64,000 nucleotides of DNA from Bacillota bacterium (GTDB lineage Bacteria > Bacillota > Clostridia > Acetivibrionales > DSM-1351): positions 124,001 to 188,000 of the forward strand of contig JAEZKZ010000045.1 of NCBI GenBank assembly GCA_023415305.1, written 5' to 3'. The notes under the pieces are model-generated. The model saw only the letters and a program-made list of their open reading frames with translations. It did not search any database and was not told where the DNA came from. Numbering within the stretch: the first letter of the stretch is position 1; each line of letters opens with the position of its first letter. Shown here piece after piece: positions 9,484 through 18,501 of this stretch. A program made the translations under genes and the position numbers.

Positions 9484-10275
9484 ATGAAAAAGACGAAGGA
9501 AATAGTGGGCTTGCCTATAATCAGCATATCAGACGGTATTGAGGTTGGCAAAGTTAAAACTGTTATAATCAATGCTGAAAAAGGTGCTATTGATTATGTG
9601 GTTGTTGATAGCGGTATTCAGATATTAAGTGCTAAAGTTATTCCTACAGAGTATGTACTTGGTATTGGTGAATATGCATTGACTATTGAGAATGAAGATG
9701 CCATTAATGACATTAGTAAAATACCGGCTGCTATTGATCTTCTTCAAAAAAATATCCAGGTTAAGGGTACAAAAGTACTTACCAAAAAGGGTCGCTTAAT
9801 AGGTGAAATCGGTGACATATATATAGATGAAGAAGATAACTGCACAATTATCGGACTCGAGTATATAGCCGATATTACTCAAAAGAGTATCAGAATAATA
9901 CCAAGAGATAGTATTATTACGTTTGGTAAAAATCTTGTAGTTGTTAAGGAAGATGTAGAGTCAAGACTTTTGGACAGAGCATCCGAACTTTCAATAGAAG
10001 ATACTTCTGATATAGAAAAAAAAAATTCTGAATCAGCAAGTTTAAGTGAAATTATAAATAGTATCCCTTCAGAAGATGATATTCAACCCGGAGCTGTTTC
10101 TGACATGATGGAAATGAAGCACCGTGAATATTTAAACGGCAAAGTTTCCACTAAAACAATATATGACAACGACGGAAACACACTGATTGAAGAAAATACA
10201 GTTATTGATGACGTTGTCTTTGACATCGCAAAATCTAACGGCAAAGTAATTGAACTCGTTATGAATAATAGGTAA
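9484..10275 (+). CDS. PRC-barrel domain protein
   Basis: The 263-residue protein has two tandem PRC-barrel-like segments (about 1-75, beginning TKEIVGLPIISISDGIEVGK, and 83-155, with KGRLIGEIGDIYIDEEDNC). A charged C-terminal tail of about 100 residues follows. PRC barrels mediate protein or RNA contacts in photosynthetic reaction centres, RimM and sporulation YlmC/YmxH proteins, so a binding role is likely but the partner is unknown. ATG 9484 follows GAGGGGG at 9469-9475; TTG 9466 only opens the frame. It is probably cotranscribed with the upstream TPR protein and ends at a strong terminator. Confidence 0.8.
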   Translation: MKKTKEIVGLPIISISDGIEVGKVKTVIINAEKGAIDYVVVDSGIQILSAKVIPTEYVLGIGEYALTIENEDAINDISKIPAAIDLLQKNIQVKGTKVLTKKGRLIGEIGDIYIDEEDNCTIIGLEYIADITQKSIRIIPRDSIITFGKNLVVVKEDVESRLLDRASELSIEDTSDIEKKNSESASLSEIINSIPSEDDIQPGAVSDMMEMKHREYLNGKVSTKTIYDNDGNTLIEENTVIDDVVFDIAKSNGKVIELVMNNR

Positions 10276-10282
10276 AACAAAT

Positions 10283-10313
10283 AAGGGCTTTCTCATATAA
10301 GAGAAAGCCCTTT
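10283..10313 (+). terminator. Terminator after the PRC-barrel gene
   Basis: Perfect 12-base arms AAGGGCTTTCTC and GAGAAAGCCCTT with a 6-base loop. It lies between convergent genes and may serve both strands. Confidence 0.85.
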
Positions 10314-10364
10314 AATAATTAATCAAAAATATTTGCTACTAAATACTAAGAAAAAGTAAAACTA

Positions 10365-10982
10365 TTAAAAGTAAGTATTCAAAGTCTCAATAGCTTTATC
10401 CTGTATAATCTTCTCTCCATACTCATTCAAGTAGCCTTCGAAAAAACCAGGGTTTCCAACAGAAACTGAGTATTCACACATTGTAATTTCAAGTGACTTC
10501 GAGTTTACAGAACTTCCGCTGAGCAGCAGGTAATAACTGTCTCGACATCTGAACAAGGTGCTTTCACCATGATAAACCGAAGAGATGCGTCTTGTGAGAT
10601 TGCAGACATCTTCAAGATTGTTGAAACAATATATTTTTAAGGTTGAGCAAACCTTACTTTTCTTTTTCTTTTGTTTTAATTCCGAATTTTTATATTTACT
10701 CTTTATATACTTTTGAATCGACTCAAATTCTCCATCGGCATCCACTTTTGTTATAGTAACTACAAAACCATCTTCGTTTTCTGGGGAGGCTTCAAATATC
10801 AACTGGGATTCGCCGGAGGCAAAGCCATACTCTTCCTCAGCCTTTTCCATCATGTCCCAGAATAGTTCCTGAGCAGCAGGCGAATTATAATTTAAAGAGC
10901 CTAGATCAATATTTCTTTCTTCAAGATCACTCATTGTAATTGTGACCCTCAATACATTATCATTAATTTTTTCTATTCTCAT
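10365..10982 (-). CDS. mecA: MecA-like adaptor protein
   Basis: Family members bring substrates to the ClpC/ClpP protease and control competence and other regulators in Firmicutes. The 205-residue protein shows the MecA N-terminal pattern (MRIEKINDNVLRVTITMSDL…, then LFWDMMEKAEEEYGF), a variable Lys-rich linker near 115-120, and a C-terminal domain matching the ClpC-binding half. The frame opens at TTG 11012. I start at ATG 10982, which has AGGTG about 6 bases upstream. clpC is not in the window. It is a single gene reading toward the PRC-barrel gene. Confidence 0.85.
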   Translation of the reverse strand: MRIEKINDNVLRVTITMSDLEERNIDLGSLNYNSPAAQELFWDMMEKAEEEYGFASGESQLIFEASPENEDGFVVTITKVDADGEFESIQKYIKSKYKNSELKQKKKKSKVCSTLKIYCFNNLEDVCNLTRRISSVYHGESTLFRCRDSYYLLLSGSSVNSKSLEITMCEYSVSVGNPGFFEGYLNEYGEKIIQDKAIETLNTYF

Positions 10983-11208
10983 ATAATCACCTACTCTCCT
11001 ATAACTCTTCAAGCCATATAGTTTTACTATATTATACTTCTAAAAACAGAAATTGAGAAGTGATATTTATCAATATTATTCATAATAAAATATGTAATAT
11101 TTAAGATATTATCCATATTTTATTTCTTTGTAGTTTAATATTCCTGCACTAATAAATACAGGCATTTTACAAACAATAATGTATATATTTTTTTAACTTG
11201 CTTTTTAT

Positions 11209-11237
11209 TTGAAAAATCAGCTATAAAAATATATAAT
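11209..11237 (+). promoter_or_regulatory. Sigma-A-type promoter for the maf-radC-mre-min cluster
   Basis: TTGAAA (11209-11214), 17-base spacer, TATAAT (11232-11237), 60 bases before maf. It lies in the 315-base divergent gap between mecA and maf (10983-11297), which is otherwise AT-rich and shows nothing else. Confidence 0.65.
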
Positions 11238-11297
11238 AATTATGGTTACAATTGTCGCTTGGTGTAAACATAAAAAACGAATTAGATTGGTGATGAC

Positions 11298-11897
11298 ATG
11301 GAAAGAATTATACTAGCATCAGCGTCTCCTAGAAGGCAGCAGTTATTGACTCAAATGGGACTCACTTTTACAGTATCGCCTTCAAATGTAGACGAAATAA
11401 TGGATCAGAATATGGAATCCCATGAAGTGGCAGTCTCTTTAGCAATACAGAAATGTACGGATATTGCTACACAAACCCAATATAATTGTTTTGTAATTGG
11501 AGCAGATACTATTGTTGTAAAGGATAATAAGCTTTTAGGCAAACCGTCTAGTGAGCAGGATGCCATGGAAATGCTCAAAAATCTAAATGGCCAATGGCAT
11601 GAGGTTGTTACCGGTGTATGCATCTGCAGAACAAGAGATATGAAAATTTTAACCGGTTTTGAAACAACCAAAGTTAAAATTGCTGAAAAATCTGAAGAGT
11701 TTTTGAAAGCGTATATAGCTACAAAGGAACCCTTTGATAAAGCCGGAGCTTATGGCATTCAAGGGTACGGCTCACTGCTGGTGGAGAAAATAGATGGAGA
11801 CTATTTCAATGTAATGGGTTTGCCTATTTACAGGTTATCTTGTATGCTTGAGGAACTGGGGTATAGCATTAATTTAAGAAATATAACAAGGCGATAA
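11298..11897 (+). CDS. maf: Maf family nucleotide pyrophosphatase
   Basis: Maf proteins hydrolyse non-canonical or methylated nucleoside triphosphates and are linked to septum formation. The 199-residue protein has the N-terminal SASPRRQQLL motif, the conserved GADTIVVKDNKLLGKP segment with its catalytic Asp, and the C-terminal KAGAYGIQG. Length is typical. The start ATG 11298 has only a weak GGTGAT ribosome site. It begins the shape/division cluster, about 205 bases ahead of radC. Confidence 0.95.
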   Translation: MERIILASASPRRQQLLTQMGLTFTVSPSNVDEIMDQNMESHEVAVSLAIQKCTDIATQTQYNCFVIGADTIVVKDNKLLGKPSSEQDAMEMLKNLNGQWHEVVTGVCICRTRDMKILTGFETTKVKIAEKSEEFLKAYIATKEPFDKAGAYGIQGYGSLLVEKIDGDYFNVMGLPIYRLSCMLEELGYSINLRNITRR

Positions 11898-11946
11898 TAG
11901 AAGTTTCCCACTTTTATCAGGTTTCTTGAAGCACTATGGACACATT

Positions 11947-12013
11947 GCCTCGGTGAACGCCGCTGAGGTAAGAAACTTTTCTGCAACCGAGAAGTTTACT
12001 TTTGAACTGAGGC
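11947..12013 (+). ncRNA. Candidate structured leader between maf and radC with alternative pairings
   Basis: GCCTCGG (11947-11953) can pair with CTGAGG (11963-11968) in a local hairpin or with CTGAGGC (12007-12013) to enclose the region. Inside, AAACTT-type arms (11973-11996) form another stem. Such mutually exclusive pairing is typical of switches, but I cannot match it to a known class. Confidence 0.3.
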
Positions 12014-12102
12014 GTTATAAGCATATATCAGCTTGGTAGTGTGTAGTTGGCAATACTTGTAATTATGAAGTATATCAGCTTTGCAGCAGATAGAGGTATG
12101 TA

Positions 12103-12795
12103 ATGGAGAGAATTAAAATCAAGGAACTTCCCATAGGAGAAAGACCGTATGAAAAGCTTGAGGCAATTGGAGCAGAGCATCTGTCAAATGCTGAGCTTCT
12201 AGCCGTAATAATAAAGACAGGTACTAAGGCTTATACTGCCGTAGAGCTTGCCCAGCATGTATTGAGGCTTTCCCATGACGGACGGATTTCTTCCTTGAAC
12301 AACCTTTCCATAGAGCAATTAAAAAAGATTAAAGGAATAGGGAGAGTTAAAGCTATTCAGATAAAAGCCGCTCTCGAATTGTCAAAACGTGTGGCTACAA
12401 GAGATGGAGTATTTCATCATTCTGTGAAAAGTGCTAATGATGTAGTAAATCTCATGATGGAAGAGCTAAGATACTTGAAAAAAGAAATATTTAAGGCACT
12501 ATTGCTCGATACCAAAAACCAAATAATTAAAGTAACGGACATATCAATGGGGAGTCTTAATTCTTCAATAGTTCATCCAAGAGAAGTTTTCAGTGAAGCA
12601 ATAAAGTATGGAGCCAACAGTATAATCTTTGTTCATAATCACCCAAGTGGTGACCCTACAGCCAGCGCCGAAGACATTCAAACTACACAGAGACTTGAAA
12701 ACGCAGGTAATATATTGGGAATCAAGGTGTTGGATCATATAATAATTGGGGACGGCAGATTTTTCAGCTTTAAGGAAAAGGGATTGGTACAGTAA
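12103..12795 (+). CDS. radC: RadC family JAB1/MPN domain protein
   Basis: A conserved protein historically linked to DNA repair, with a role still unsettled. Of 230 residues, 1-75 hold a UPF0758 helix-hairpin-helix region (SIEQLKKIKGIGRVKAIQI). The C-terminal half is a JAMM-type metal-binding domain with HNHPSGDP (His178, His180, Asp185). Length is normal. ATG 12103 has AGAGG upstream. Placement directly before mreB is the widespread Firmicutes arrangement. Confidence 0.96.
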   Translation: MERIKIKELPIGERPYEKLEAIGAEHLSNAELLAVIIKTGTKAYTAVELAQHVLRLSHDGRISSLNNLSIEQLKKIKGIGRVKAIQIKAALELSKRVATRDGVFHHSVKSANDVVNLMMEELRYLKKEIFKALLLDTKNQIIKVTDISMGSLNSSIVHPREVFSEAIKYGANSIIFVHNHPSGDPTASAEDIQTTQRLENAGNILGIKVLDHIIIGDGRFFSFKEKGLVQ

Positions 12796-12870
12796 TTTTA
12801 TATTAACAAAAGCTGTAAGTTTTATTAACATAGGAAATGGGTGTGCAAGGCACGCAGATAGGAGACTTAA

Positions 12871-13893
12871 ATGAGTTTTTTTGCAAAGGATATTGGGATA
12901 GATTTAGGAACAGCAAATACACTTGTTCATGTTAAGGGTAAGGGTATAGTCGTTAGAGAACCGTCAGTTGTTGCAGTTAACGTGAAAAACAACGAAGTTC
13001 TTGCAGTTGGAGAAGCTGCTAAGGAAATGATAGGGCGTACTCCTGGGAACATAGTTGCCATAAGGCCTATGAAAGACGGAGTTATAGCCGACTTTGACAT
13101 TACTCAAAGCATGATCAAGTATTTCATAAAAAGAGCTATTTCAAGCGGCGTGTTTAGTAAGCCAAGGGTTGTTGTATGTGTACCATCCGGAGTCACAGAG
13201 GTTGAAAAGAGAGCCGTTGAAGATGCAACACTTCAGGCAGGTGCAAAGGAAGCATACCTTATTGAGGAACCTATGGCTGCTGCAATCGGTGCTGAGTTGC
13301 CGGTTGAAGAACCTTCAGGCAGCATGGTTGTTGATATCGGCGGAGGTACCAGTGAAGTTGCTGTTATTTCTCTTGGGGGGATCGTAACCAGCAAGTCTTT
13401 AAGAGTTGCCGGAGATGAACTGGATGAATCAATCGTCCATTATATCAAGAAGGAATACAGCCTCATGATAGGTGAAAGAACAGCTGAGGAGATAAAAGTA
13501 ACTATCGGAGGGGCTTTCCCTAAAACAAAGGAAGAGAGAATGAACATAAGGGGAAGAGATCTTATTACAGGACTTCCAAAAAATATTGAGATAACTTCCT
13601 CTGAAATAAATGAAGCGTTAAAAGAGCCTGTAAATGCAATTATTGATTCTATTAAATATACTCTCGAAAAGACTCCTCCGGAGCTGGCCTCTGACATAAT
13701 GGACAGAGGTATTATGCTGACAGGTGGCGGTGCTCTGCTGGATGGGCTTGATAAATTGATTATACAAGAAACTGGTATGCCTGTATCTATTGCCGAAAGA
13801 CCGTTAGATTGCGTGGCTTTGGGAACCGGTAAAGTTCTTGACGAGATAGAAACCTTGAGAAAGGTGCTGCTTTCACCAAAAAGGCTAAAATAG
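12871..13893 (+). CDS. mreB: Rod-shape actin homologue MreB
   Basis: Cytoplasmic actin-like ATPase that forms membrane-bound filaments guiding lateral cell-wall synthesis. The 340-residue protein has the actin-fold phosphate loops (IGIDLGTANT at the start, VVDIGGGTSEVAVIS near 153) and the adenosine loop LTGGGALLDGL near 285. Length is typical. GGAG precedes ATG 12871. It is the first of mreBCD, followed at short distance by mreC, mreD and the class B penicillin-binding protein. Confidence 0.98.
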   Translation: MSFFAKDIGIDLGTANTLVHVKGKGIVVREPSVVAVNVKNNEVLAVGEAAKEMIGRTPGNIVAIRPMKDGVIADFDITQSMIKYFIKRAISSGVFSKPRVVVCVPSGVTEVEKRAVEDATLQAGAKEAYLIEEPMAAAIGAELPVEEPSGSMVVDIGGGTSEVAVISLGGIVTSKSLRVAGDELDESIVHYIKKEYSLMIGERTAEEIKVTIGGAFPKTKEERMNIRGRDLITGLPKNIEITSSEINEALKEPVNAIIDSIKYTLEKTPPELASDIMDRGIMLTGGGALLDGLDKLIIQETGMPVSIAERPLDCVALGTGKVLDEIETLRKVLLSPKRLK

Positions 13894-13935
13894 CTTTTTG
13901 TAAGTTTCAAAGGGGTTAGAGAGGAGAAGTATTCC

Positions 13936-14796
13936 TTGAAGTATTTTAAAAGTAGGGCATTAATAGTGCTGATAGTGACATTGGTGCTTATAGTTACAAT
14001 TGGTCTGACAATTAATCCGCTTAACAATGTAAACTGGATAGGGAACCTTATATCTGTTCCGTTTACATCTATTGAGAAGCTTTTTGCTTATGCGGAACAG
14101 GAAGTTGAAGCCGGTGTAGGCCTTTTTAATGATGTTGAAAAGCTGAGGAGTGAAAATAAGGCCTTAAAAGAGGAAATTGACAAGCTGAATAATGAGCGGA
14201 CTGAATATGTAAGATTAAAAACTGAAAACGAGGACCTAAAGAAGGTCCTTGAACTGAAAGATCAGCTGGATGGGATAGAAATGTCTGGCGCCAATGTTAT
14301 TGCAAAAGATTCCGGCAACCTGTTCAATATTTTCCTTATAGATAAGGGTGCTGCAAACGGTATTTCATATAACATGCCTGTAATAACCAGTAAGGGACTA
14401 GTGGGAAAAGTGTATTCCTCACAGCCTTTTTCCTCTAAAATCATTAGTATTATAGAGGACGGCAGTTCAGTGAGTGCTGTGGTCTCTAAAAGCCGGGATC
14501 TTGTTGTGGTAAAAGGAGATTTGAAGCTTGGAAAAGAAGGCCTTTGTAAGCTTGTGTACATTCCCAACGATCTTGATCTTGCTCAGGGTGATATTATCGA
14601 AACCTCGGGAATAGGCGGTATTTATCCTAAGGGAATAATAATCGGAACTGTTAAGGAAGTACGAACAGGTGAGAGCGATTTGGACAGGTATGCCATAATA
14701 CAGCCTGCAGCGGATTTGAAGAGACTTAGCCAGGTAGTGGTTTTAAAGAAGGGTATGACTGATATTTCTTCAGAAATGGAGATTACAGACAAATGA
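13936..14796 (+). CDS. mreC: Rod-shape protein MreC
   Basis: Bitopic membrane protein that links MreB to the periplasmic-side elongation machinery. Of 286 residues, about 7-27 form the single TM helix, about 60-110 a coiled coil (KLRSENKALKEEIDKLNNER), and the rest the beta-rich MreC domain. I use TTG 13936: GAGGAG lies 9 bases upstream and no in-frame ATG occurs before the middle of the coding region. The stop overlaps the mreD start by four bases. Confidence 0.95.
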   Translation: MKYFKSRALIVLIVTLVLIVTIGLTINPLNNVNWIGNLISVPFTSIEKLFAYAEQEVEAGVGLFNDVEKLRSENKALKEEIDKLNNERTEYVRLKTENEDLKKVLELKDQLDGIEMSGANVIAKDSGNLFNIFLIDKGAANGISYNMPVITSKGLVGKVYSSQPFSSKIISIIEDGSSVSAVVSKSRDLVVVKGDLKLGKEGLCKLVYIPNDLDLAQGDIIETSGIGGIYPKGIIIGTVKEVRTGESDLDRYAIIQPAADLKRLSQVVVLKKGMTDISSEMEITDK

Positions 14797-15305
14797 GAGG
14801 GAAAGTAATCTTATATATAATAATTATTTTCATTTTTGTCACTACTCAGGTTACCTTTTTGAATTTCATAGATATATTCGGTGTCAGACCAAACCTTATT
14901 ATTATTCTGATAGTAAGTATTTCACTCCTTGAGGGGAGAAATTTCGGTGCCGTGGTTGGTTTTATTGCTGGACTTTGTCTTGATTCGGTGGCAGGAGTAG
15001 CACTTGGATATCAGGCGTTGATAGGTATGCTGCTGGGAGTATTGCTCGGTAACATAAATAAGAGATTTTTTAAAGAAAACATTTTTGTAATGCTGATATG
15101 TACTTTTATCTCTACAATATTGTTTGAATCAGCAATAATTTTAGTGTCACATACCATTGGTCTTAGAATAAATTACATAGAAACGCTTAAGAGTATAATC
15201 CTGCCCGAAGCTGTAATCAACAGTTTAGTAGGGGTGGTCATATTTCTCCTGCTTGTTGTGATACACAGAAAGCTATCAAGCATGGATGTTAAGAACAGAT
15301 ATTAA
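14793..15305 (+). CDS. mreD: Rod-shape protein MreD
   Basis: Small integral membrane protein of the elongasome, 170 residues with about five TM segments (first at 7-26; IFGVRPNLIIILIVSISLLEG matches the family's early conserved segment). Its ATG overlaps the mreC stop in an ATGA arrangement, implying coupled translation. Confidence 0.93.
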   Translation: MRGKVILYIIIIFIFVTTQVTFLNFIDIFGVRPNLIIILIVSISLLEGRNFGAVVGFIAGLCLDSVAGVALGYQALIGMLLGVLLGNINKRFFKENIFVMLICTFISTILFESAIILVSHTIGLRINYIETLKSIILPEAVINSLVGVVIFLLLVVIHRKLSSMDVKNRY

Positions 15306-15358
15306 CCTTATAGGATAATATGGGGCAAAAATGTGACATTTTGAGAGGTGGTTGACGG

Positions 15359-17470
15359 ATGAGACAGTTATTTAAAGACAGACATACAATTGTGAGCATA
15401 GTACTGGTAGTTATATTTGCTGTTATCGTATATCAATTGGCAGATATACAGCTTGTTCAGGGAGAAAATTACTATACTCAGTCACAGGTCTATAACCTTA
15501 GATCTCGTACTATTCTGGCTGAAAGAGGTAATATATTGGACAGATATGGTGTCCCTATTGCTGTTAATTCCACCAGTTATTATCTGATGTTAATGGATAC
15601 AGGTAAGTCCTCCGAAGAGCTTAACGATATGATGTATAAGCTTGCGGGGGTATTGGAAAAGAATGGTGAGAAATATAAGAATACCTTCTCAAAGTATCTA
15701 AGTGAAAAACCAGTAAAATTCGGTTCTCAGCTTGAAAACAGCAAAGATAGAATAAAGGTGTTAAAAAATGCCACGGGTTATAACTTTACCGGGCTTTCAC
15801 AGGATTCAGACCCTGAAGAATTTTATGAATATTTCCGGGACAAGGTATTTAAGATAGATACCGAAAAGTATAAGGAACCGGATATATATAAAATAATGAC
15901 ACTCAGATTTGAGGCGTTAAGCTATAACCCCATTATAGCCGAAGATATAAGTAATAGAACCGTTGCAGAAATTGAAGAAAGAACCGATGAATTTCCCGGG
16001 GCAATAATCGATTTAATGCCCAGCAGGAAGTATATAGATGCCCAGTATGCCGCTCATTTGATTGGATATGTCAGAACAATAAATGAGGAAGAGCTTGCAA
16101 AGAGAGCCGATGAAGGCTACAAAGTTGATGACATCATCGGAAAATCCGGTATTGAACTAACTGCTGAAGGTTATTTGCGGGGAACAAACGGATATAGAAG
16201 AGTGGAAATTGATGAGAACGGAAGAACCAGAACCATAAGTGAAGAACCCGTAAAACCTGGTAGTGATGTAGTACTCACCATAGATATGAGATTGCAGAAA
16301 GCTGCAATGGAGTCTCTTGAGGAAAATATCAAGCTTATCAGGGAAAAAAAGCATTCAAGAAACTTTAAGGATGCATATGCAGGGGCAGTTGTAGCAATGG
16401 ATGTTAACACCGGAGAAGTGTTGGCTTTAGCCAGTTATCCAAGTTACGACCCATCAATATTCCTGGCTGGACCCGAGGATAAAGCGGCTCAGAAAGCCAT
16501 CGCCGCTCTCAGTGACCCGAAAAATACAAGCACTTCTGAATTCAATCGTGCGATTGCCGGTACTTATACTCCAGGTTCAACTTTCAAACCCCTAGTTGGT
16601 ATAGCAGGTTTGGAGGAGGGGAAAATTGGTCCGAAAGATCGTTATTTTGATAAAGGTTATGAAATTTATGACGGGCTACTGCTGGGTTCCATAGAATACA
16701 GGACTTATAAAGCCGGTCTTGGGTGGGTTGACATGGTATCGGCCATTCAAAAATCCTGTAACCCTTATTTCTATAATCTTGGTGTAAAAGTGGGAATAGA
16801 TAATATTGGCAAGTGGGCAACTAAATTTGGCTTGGGACAAAAAACAGGAATTGACCTTTTAGGTGAAAGTAAGGGAATTCTTGCTTCAAAAGCATATAAA
16901 AAGACCTATAATCCTTACCCATGGGGAAATGCCGATACAGCCCAGTCAGCCATAGGCCAGTTTGATAATAGCTTTACTCCCATACAGCTTGCGAATTATG
17001 TTGCAACCATAGGAAATGGCGGAAAACATTTCAAGCCGCATATAATAAAAAGAGTAGTAAAATACGACGGTTCTATAGTTACGGAAACAAAACCAGAATA
17101 TGAGATATTGCCTGTAAAGAAGAGCACAATGTCAGTTATTCAGGAAGGAATGATTGCGGTTGCTAATTATGAGGATCGTGGCGGTACTGCTTCTGATGCG
17201 TTCAAAAGCCTTGCTCCTATAAAGGTTGCAGGTAAAACGGGTACTGCCGAAACAGAGTCAAATCAAACTCATTCCTCAAATGCGCTATTCATTTGCTATG
17301 CACCGGCTGATAAGCCTGAAATAGCTGTTGCCTGTGTGGTTGAGAGAGGCGTATTGGGTGCGTATACAGCACCTATTGCCAGAGATGTTCTGAAAGCATA
17401 CTTTGATAATAAAGGAGCAAATGTTGAGAACTTTACAATCAAAACGGATATTGTAGAATTGACAAAATAA
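15359..17470 (+). CDS. mrdA: Penicillin-binding protein 2 (class B transpeptidase of the elongasome)
   Basis: Cross-links peptidoglycan during lateral growth. The 703-residue protein has an N-terminal TM anchor (about 12-29), a dimerisation/pedestal domain, and a C-terminal transpeptidase domain. The active-site motifs are all present: STFK with Ser407, SCN with Ser466, and KTGTAE with Lys626. GAGGTGG precedes ATG 15359. Location after mreBCD identifies it as the rod-system PBP rather than a division PBP. It is longer than E. coli PBP2 (633), with extra sequence in the N-terminal half, as is usual in clostridia. Confidence 0.95.
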   Translation: MRQLFKDRHTIVSIVLVVIFAVIVYQLADIQLVQGENYYTQSQVYNLRSRTILAERGNILDRYGVPIAVNSTSYYLMLMDTGKSSEELNDMMYKLAGVLEKNGEKYKNTFSKYLSEKPVKFGSQLENSKDRIKVLKNATGYNFTGLSQDSDPEEFYEYFRDKVFKIDTEKYKEPDIYKIMTLRFEALSYNPIIAEDISNRTVAEIEERTDEFPGAIIDLMPSRKYIDAQYAAHLIGYVRTINEEELAKRADEGYKVDDIIGKSGIELTAEGYLRGTNGYRRVEIDENGRTRTISEEPVKPGSDVVLTIDMRLQKAAMESLEENIKLIREKKHSRNFKDAYAGAVVAMDVNTGEVLALASYPSYDPSIFLAGPEDKAAQKAIAALSDPKNTSTSEFNRAIAGTYTPGSTFKPLVGIAGLEEGKIGPKDRYFDKGYEIYDGLLLGSIEYRTYKAGLGWVDMVSAIQKSCNPYFYNLGVKVGIDNIGKWATKFGLGQKTGIDLLGESKGILASKAYKKTYNPYPWGNADTAQSAIGQFDNSFTPIQLANYVATIGNGGKHFKPHIIKRVVKYDGSIVTETKPEYEILPVKKSTMSVIQEGMIAVANYEDRGGTASDAFKSLAPIKVAGKTGTAETESNQTHSSNALFICYAPADKPEIAVACVVERGVLGAYTAPIARDVLKAYFDNKGANVENFTIKTDIVELTK

Positions 17471-17514
17471 ATATTATTTGAAAGCGTTCCACCTTTACTG
17501 GATTTGTTTAACCT

Positions 17515-17592
17515 CCTTTATTCGCCCCATTTGCGATAAAGGATATCTATATCAATTATTATTTGTAGCCATAAATATTTGGCTTATGGAGG
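17515..17592 (+). promoter_or_regulatory. Two-hairpin leader of minC (shared with ddh)
   Basis: Hairpin 1 has arms 17515-17525 and 17533-17542 with one bulged T. It is followed by a 24-base linker ending TTATTTGT, then hairpin 2 (AGCCA 17567-17571, TGGCT 17580-17584), then TA and TGGAGG. The leader at 51231-51305 matches it in structure, linker length and distance to the ribosome site. Known riboswitch classes I can recall do not fit. Confidence 0.6.
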
Positions 17593-17603
17593 TTAATGTA
17601 AAT

Positions 17604-18302
17604 ATGTCTGAAAATATAGTTACTTTTAAGGGAACTGTTAATGGTCTTACAATAATTATAAAACCGGAGGCCGGATTTGAAGAAATTGTTGACAGTATGC
17701 GGCTTAAAATAGAGAACGCCGGAAAGTTTTTCAGAGGTGCAAAGCTGGCCGTTAAATATAGAGGCCGGGCGCTTAATGAAACCGAAAAAAACCAGCTATT
17801 CGACTTGTTGAAAAAGGAAAGTGGTGCAACAATATTATCCTTCGATGAGGAGATAGTTGAAAATAACAGCACACCGGTTCAGAGTACCGTTACCGGGTCG
17901 GAAAGAAATAATCAGATAAAAAAATATATGTATTTCAAGGGTATAGATGAAGGCCAGACAAAGTTTTACCGTGGAACGGTGAGATCGGGTCAGCTTATTA
18001 CTTTTGACGGCAATCTGGTAATTCTTGGAGATGTAAATCCCGGAGCAATTATTGAGGCTACCGGAAATATCGTGGTAATGGGCCTGCTAAGAGGTGTTGT
18101 ACATGCTGGCAGCGATGGAAATAAGGATGCAATAGTAGCTGCCTTAGGTCTTAATCCGACACAGCTTAGAATAGCAGATATAATAACGAGACCCCCCGAT
18201 GAAAAAGGAGCAGGTGCCAACCAGGTCCCTGAACTGGCCTATGTTAAGGGTGATATGCTTTATGTAGAGCGATTTTTGCCAACGTCAATCCGAAATATAT
18301 AA
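17604..18302 (+). CDS. minC: Septum site-determining protein MinC
   Basis: FtsZ inhibitor that blocks polar division when bound to MinD. The 232-residue protein has a variable N-terminal domain (1-105) and a conserved C-terminal beta-helix domain (GTVRSGQLITFDGNLVILGD, then GNIVVMGLLRGVVHAG) that binds MinD. The open frame extends 42 codons upstream, but that part is the structured leader; ATG 17604 follows GGAGG at 17588-17592 by 11 bases. It has its own leader although it sits in the PBP2-minD series, so it may be separately tuned at translation. Confidence 0.93.
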   Translation: MSENIVTFKGTVNGLTIIIKPEAGFEEIVDSMRLKIENAGKFFRGAKLAVKYRGRALNETEKNQLFDLLKKESGATILSFDEEIVENNSTPVQSTVTGSERNNQIKKYMYFKGIDEGQTKFYRGTVRSGQLITFDGNLVILGDVNPGAIIEATGNIVVMGLLRGVVHAGSDGNKDAIVAALGLNPTQLRIADIITRPPDEKGAGANQVPELAYVKGDMLYVERFLPTSIRNI

Positions 18303-18501
18303 GTGTAATAAAGGATTTGCATAGCTCAAATTCAAAGGTAAATCAAAGCGAAAAACTAACCAAATGATAAAGCTAAATGGCTTCAGATAATTGACAAAAC
18401 TATAAAACAAATATATAGTTTAAATGTGTGACTTTATACTTATAAAAAGTAAATTTATGTAAAATATAATGTTTCTTGGACAAGAATTGGAGGCAAGCTG
18501 T

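Noticed and set aside
17515..17592. Match of the minC/ddh leader to a known riboswitch (preQ1, SAM, lysine, c-di-GMP, guanidine)
   Set aside because: None of the conserved cores I know for these classes is present; I leave it unclassified.
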